Source: Odiellus spinosus (lineage: Eukaryota > Arthropoda > Arachnida > Opiliones > Phalangiidae). From it: a stretch of 64,000 bases of DNA. The position numbers and the translations under genes are program-made. Below are positions 63,802 to 64,000 of this stretch, in pieces. Under the pieces are notes generated by a model, which searched no databases, had not been told where the DNA came from, and saw only the letters and a list, made by a program, of their open reading frames with translations. The DNA is taken from NCBI GenBank assembly GCA_963920705.1, contig OY987230.1:15649320-15713319 (forward strand), given 5' to 3'. Positions within the stretch are counted from its first letter, which is position 1. Each line of letters starts with the position of its first letter.

Positions 63802-64000
63802 AAAATTTCTCTTGAACAAATTAGGCTGCATGCGTGAAGTTAGCTAGCTCGGTCCAGAGTAAAAGGACATACCCGAATTTATCCACAACCCCCTCTTTGT
63901 CCGATCAGACTGATGACTGCCGCCCTCGAGGGTCAAAGAGGAGAAAACTGGGACTATTGGAAAGATTGCGTTCGAGCACCAGAGAGGGGAAGCTAGCTGG

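Noticed and set aside
63880-63985. Imperfect inverted CCTCTTTG / CAAAGAGG near the right edge
   Set aside because: The short stem is interrupted and the window ends; too little to call an element.

Overview
The window is nuclear DNA from an invertebrate animal. The spliced genes, GT-AG introns, core histones with arthropod-like sequence, many short inverted-repeat DNA transposons and an AT-rich background all fit. The histone proteins resemble insect and crustacean ones, so an arthropod is the best guess, but the species cannot be fixed from this sequence.

Layout. (1) Positions 1-22525 are almost pure minisatellite. A 24-bp array decays into a 15-bp array (1-1615). A 17-bp array follows, G-rich on the + strand at 1618-6915 and C-rich at 6916-19512, with an abrupt orientation switch. 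Then come a homogeneous 19-bp array (19549-20478), a unique spacer full of TATAGGT words, a 20-bp array and another 19-bp array (to about 22525). The last four units are recognisably relatives of each other. The long open frames here only reflect stop-free repeat units and are not genes. (2) Positions 22554-35216 (minus) hold a complete polypeptide N-acetylgalactosaminyltransferase (GALNT) gene: 11 coding exons, 621 residues, every splice phase consistent, one intron of GC-AG type. Its stop codon lies about 30 bp from the satellite block. Its introns carry several MITEs and minisatellites, and intron 3 carries a second gene on the same strand, a two-exon piggyBac-transposase-derived gene (577 residues) that appears to have lost its catalytic residues. 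(3) Positions 37018-47887 are a histone cluster: H2B (minus, 4 exons) and H2A (plus, 3 exons) diverge from a shared promoter with a 17-bp inverted CCAAT-type element; H4 (minus, 2 coding exons plus a 5' UTR intron) and H1 (minus, intronless) each end in an identical, textbook histone 3' stem-loop. No H3 gene was found. (4) Positions 48000-64000 show no convincing gene. They hold degenerate tandem repeats, a CpG-rich patch near 53.8-54.2 kb that may be a promoter or first exon, a trio of about 130-bp repeats at 57-59 kb, and hairpin MITEs, one with a TTAA duplication like piggyBac insertions.

How parts relate. The four histones supply nucleosome core and linker proteins. H1 and H4 carry the 3' signal of replication-dependent histone mRNAs, whereas H2A, and probably H2B, look polyadenylated. 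Forty-two-bp copies resembling the H4 upstream region lie scattered between H4 and H1. The GALNT enzyme would start mucin-type O-glycosylation in the Golgi and has no functional link with the histones.
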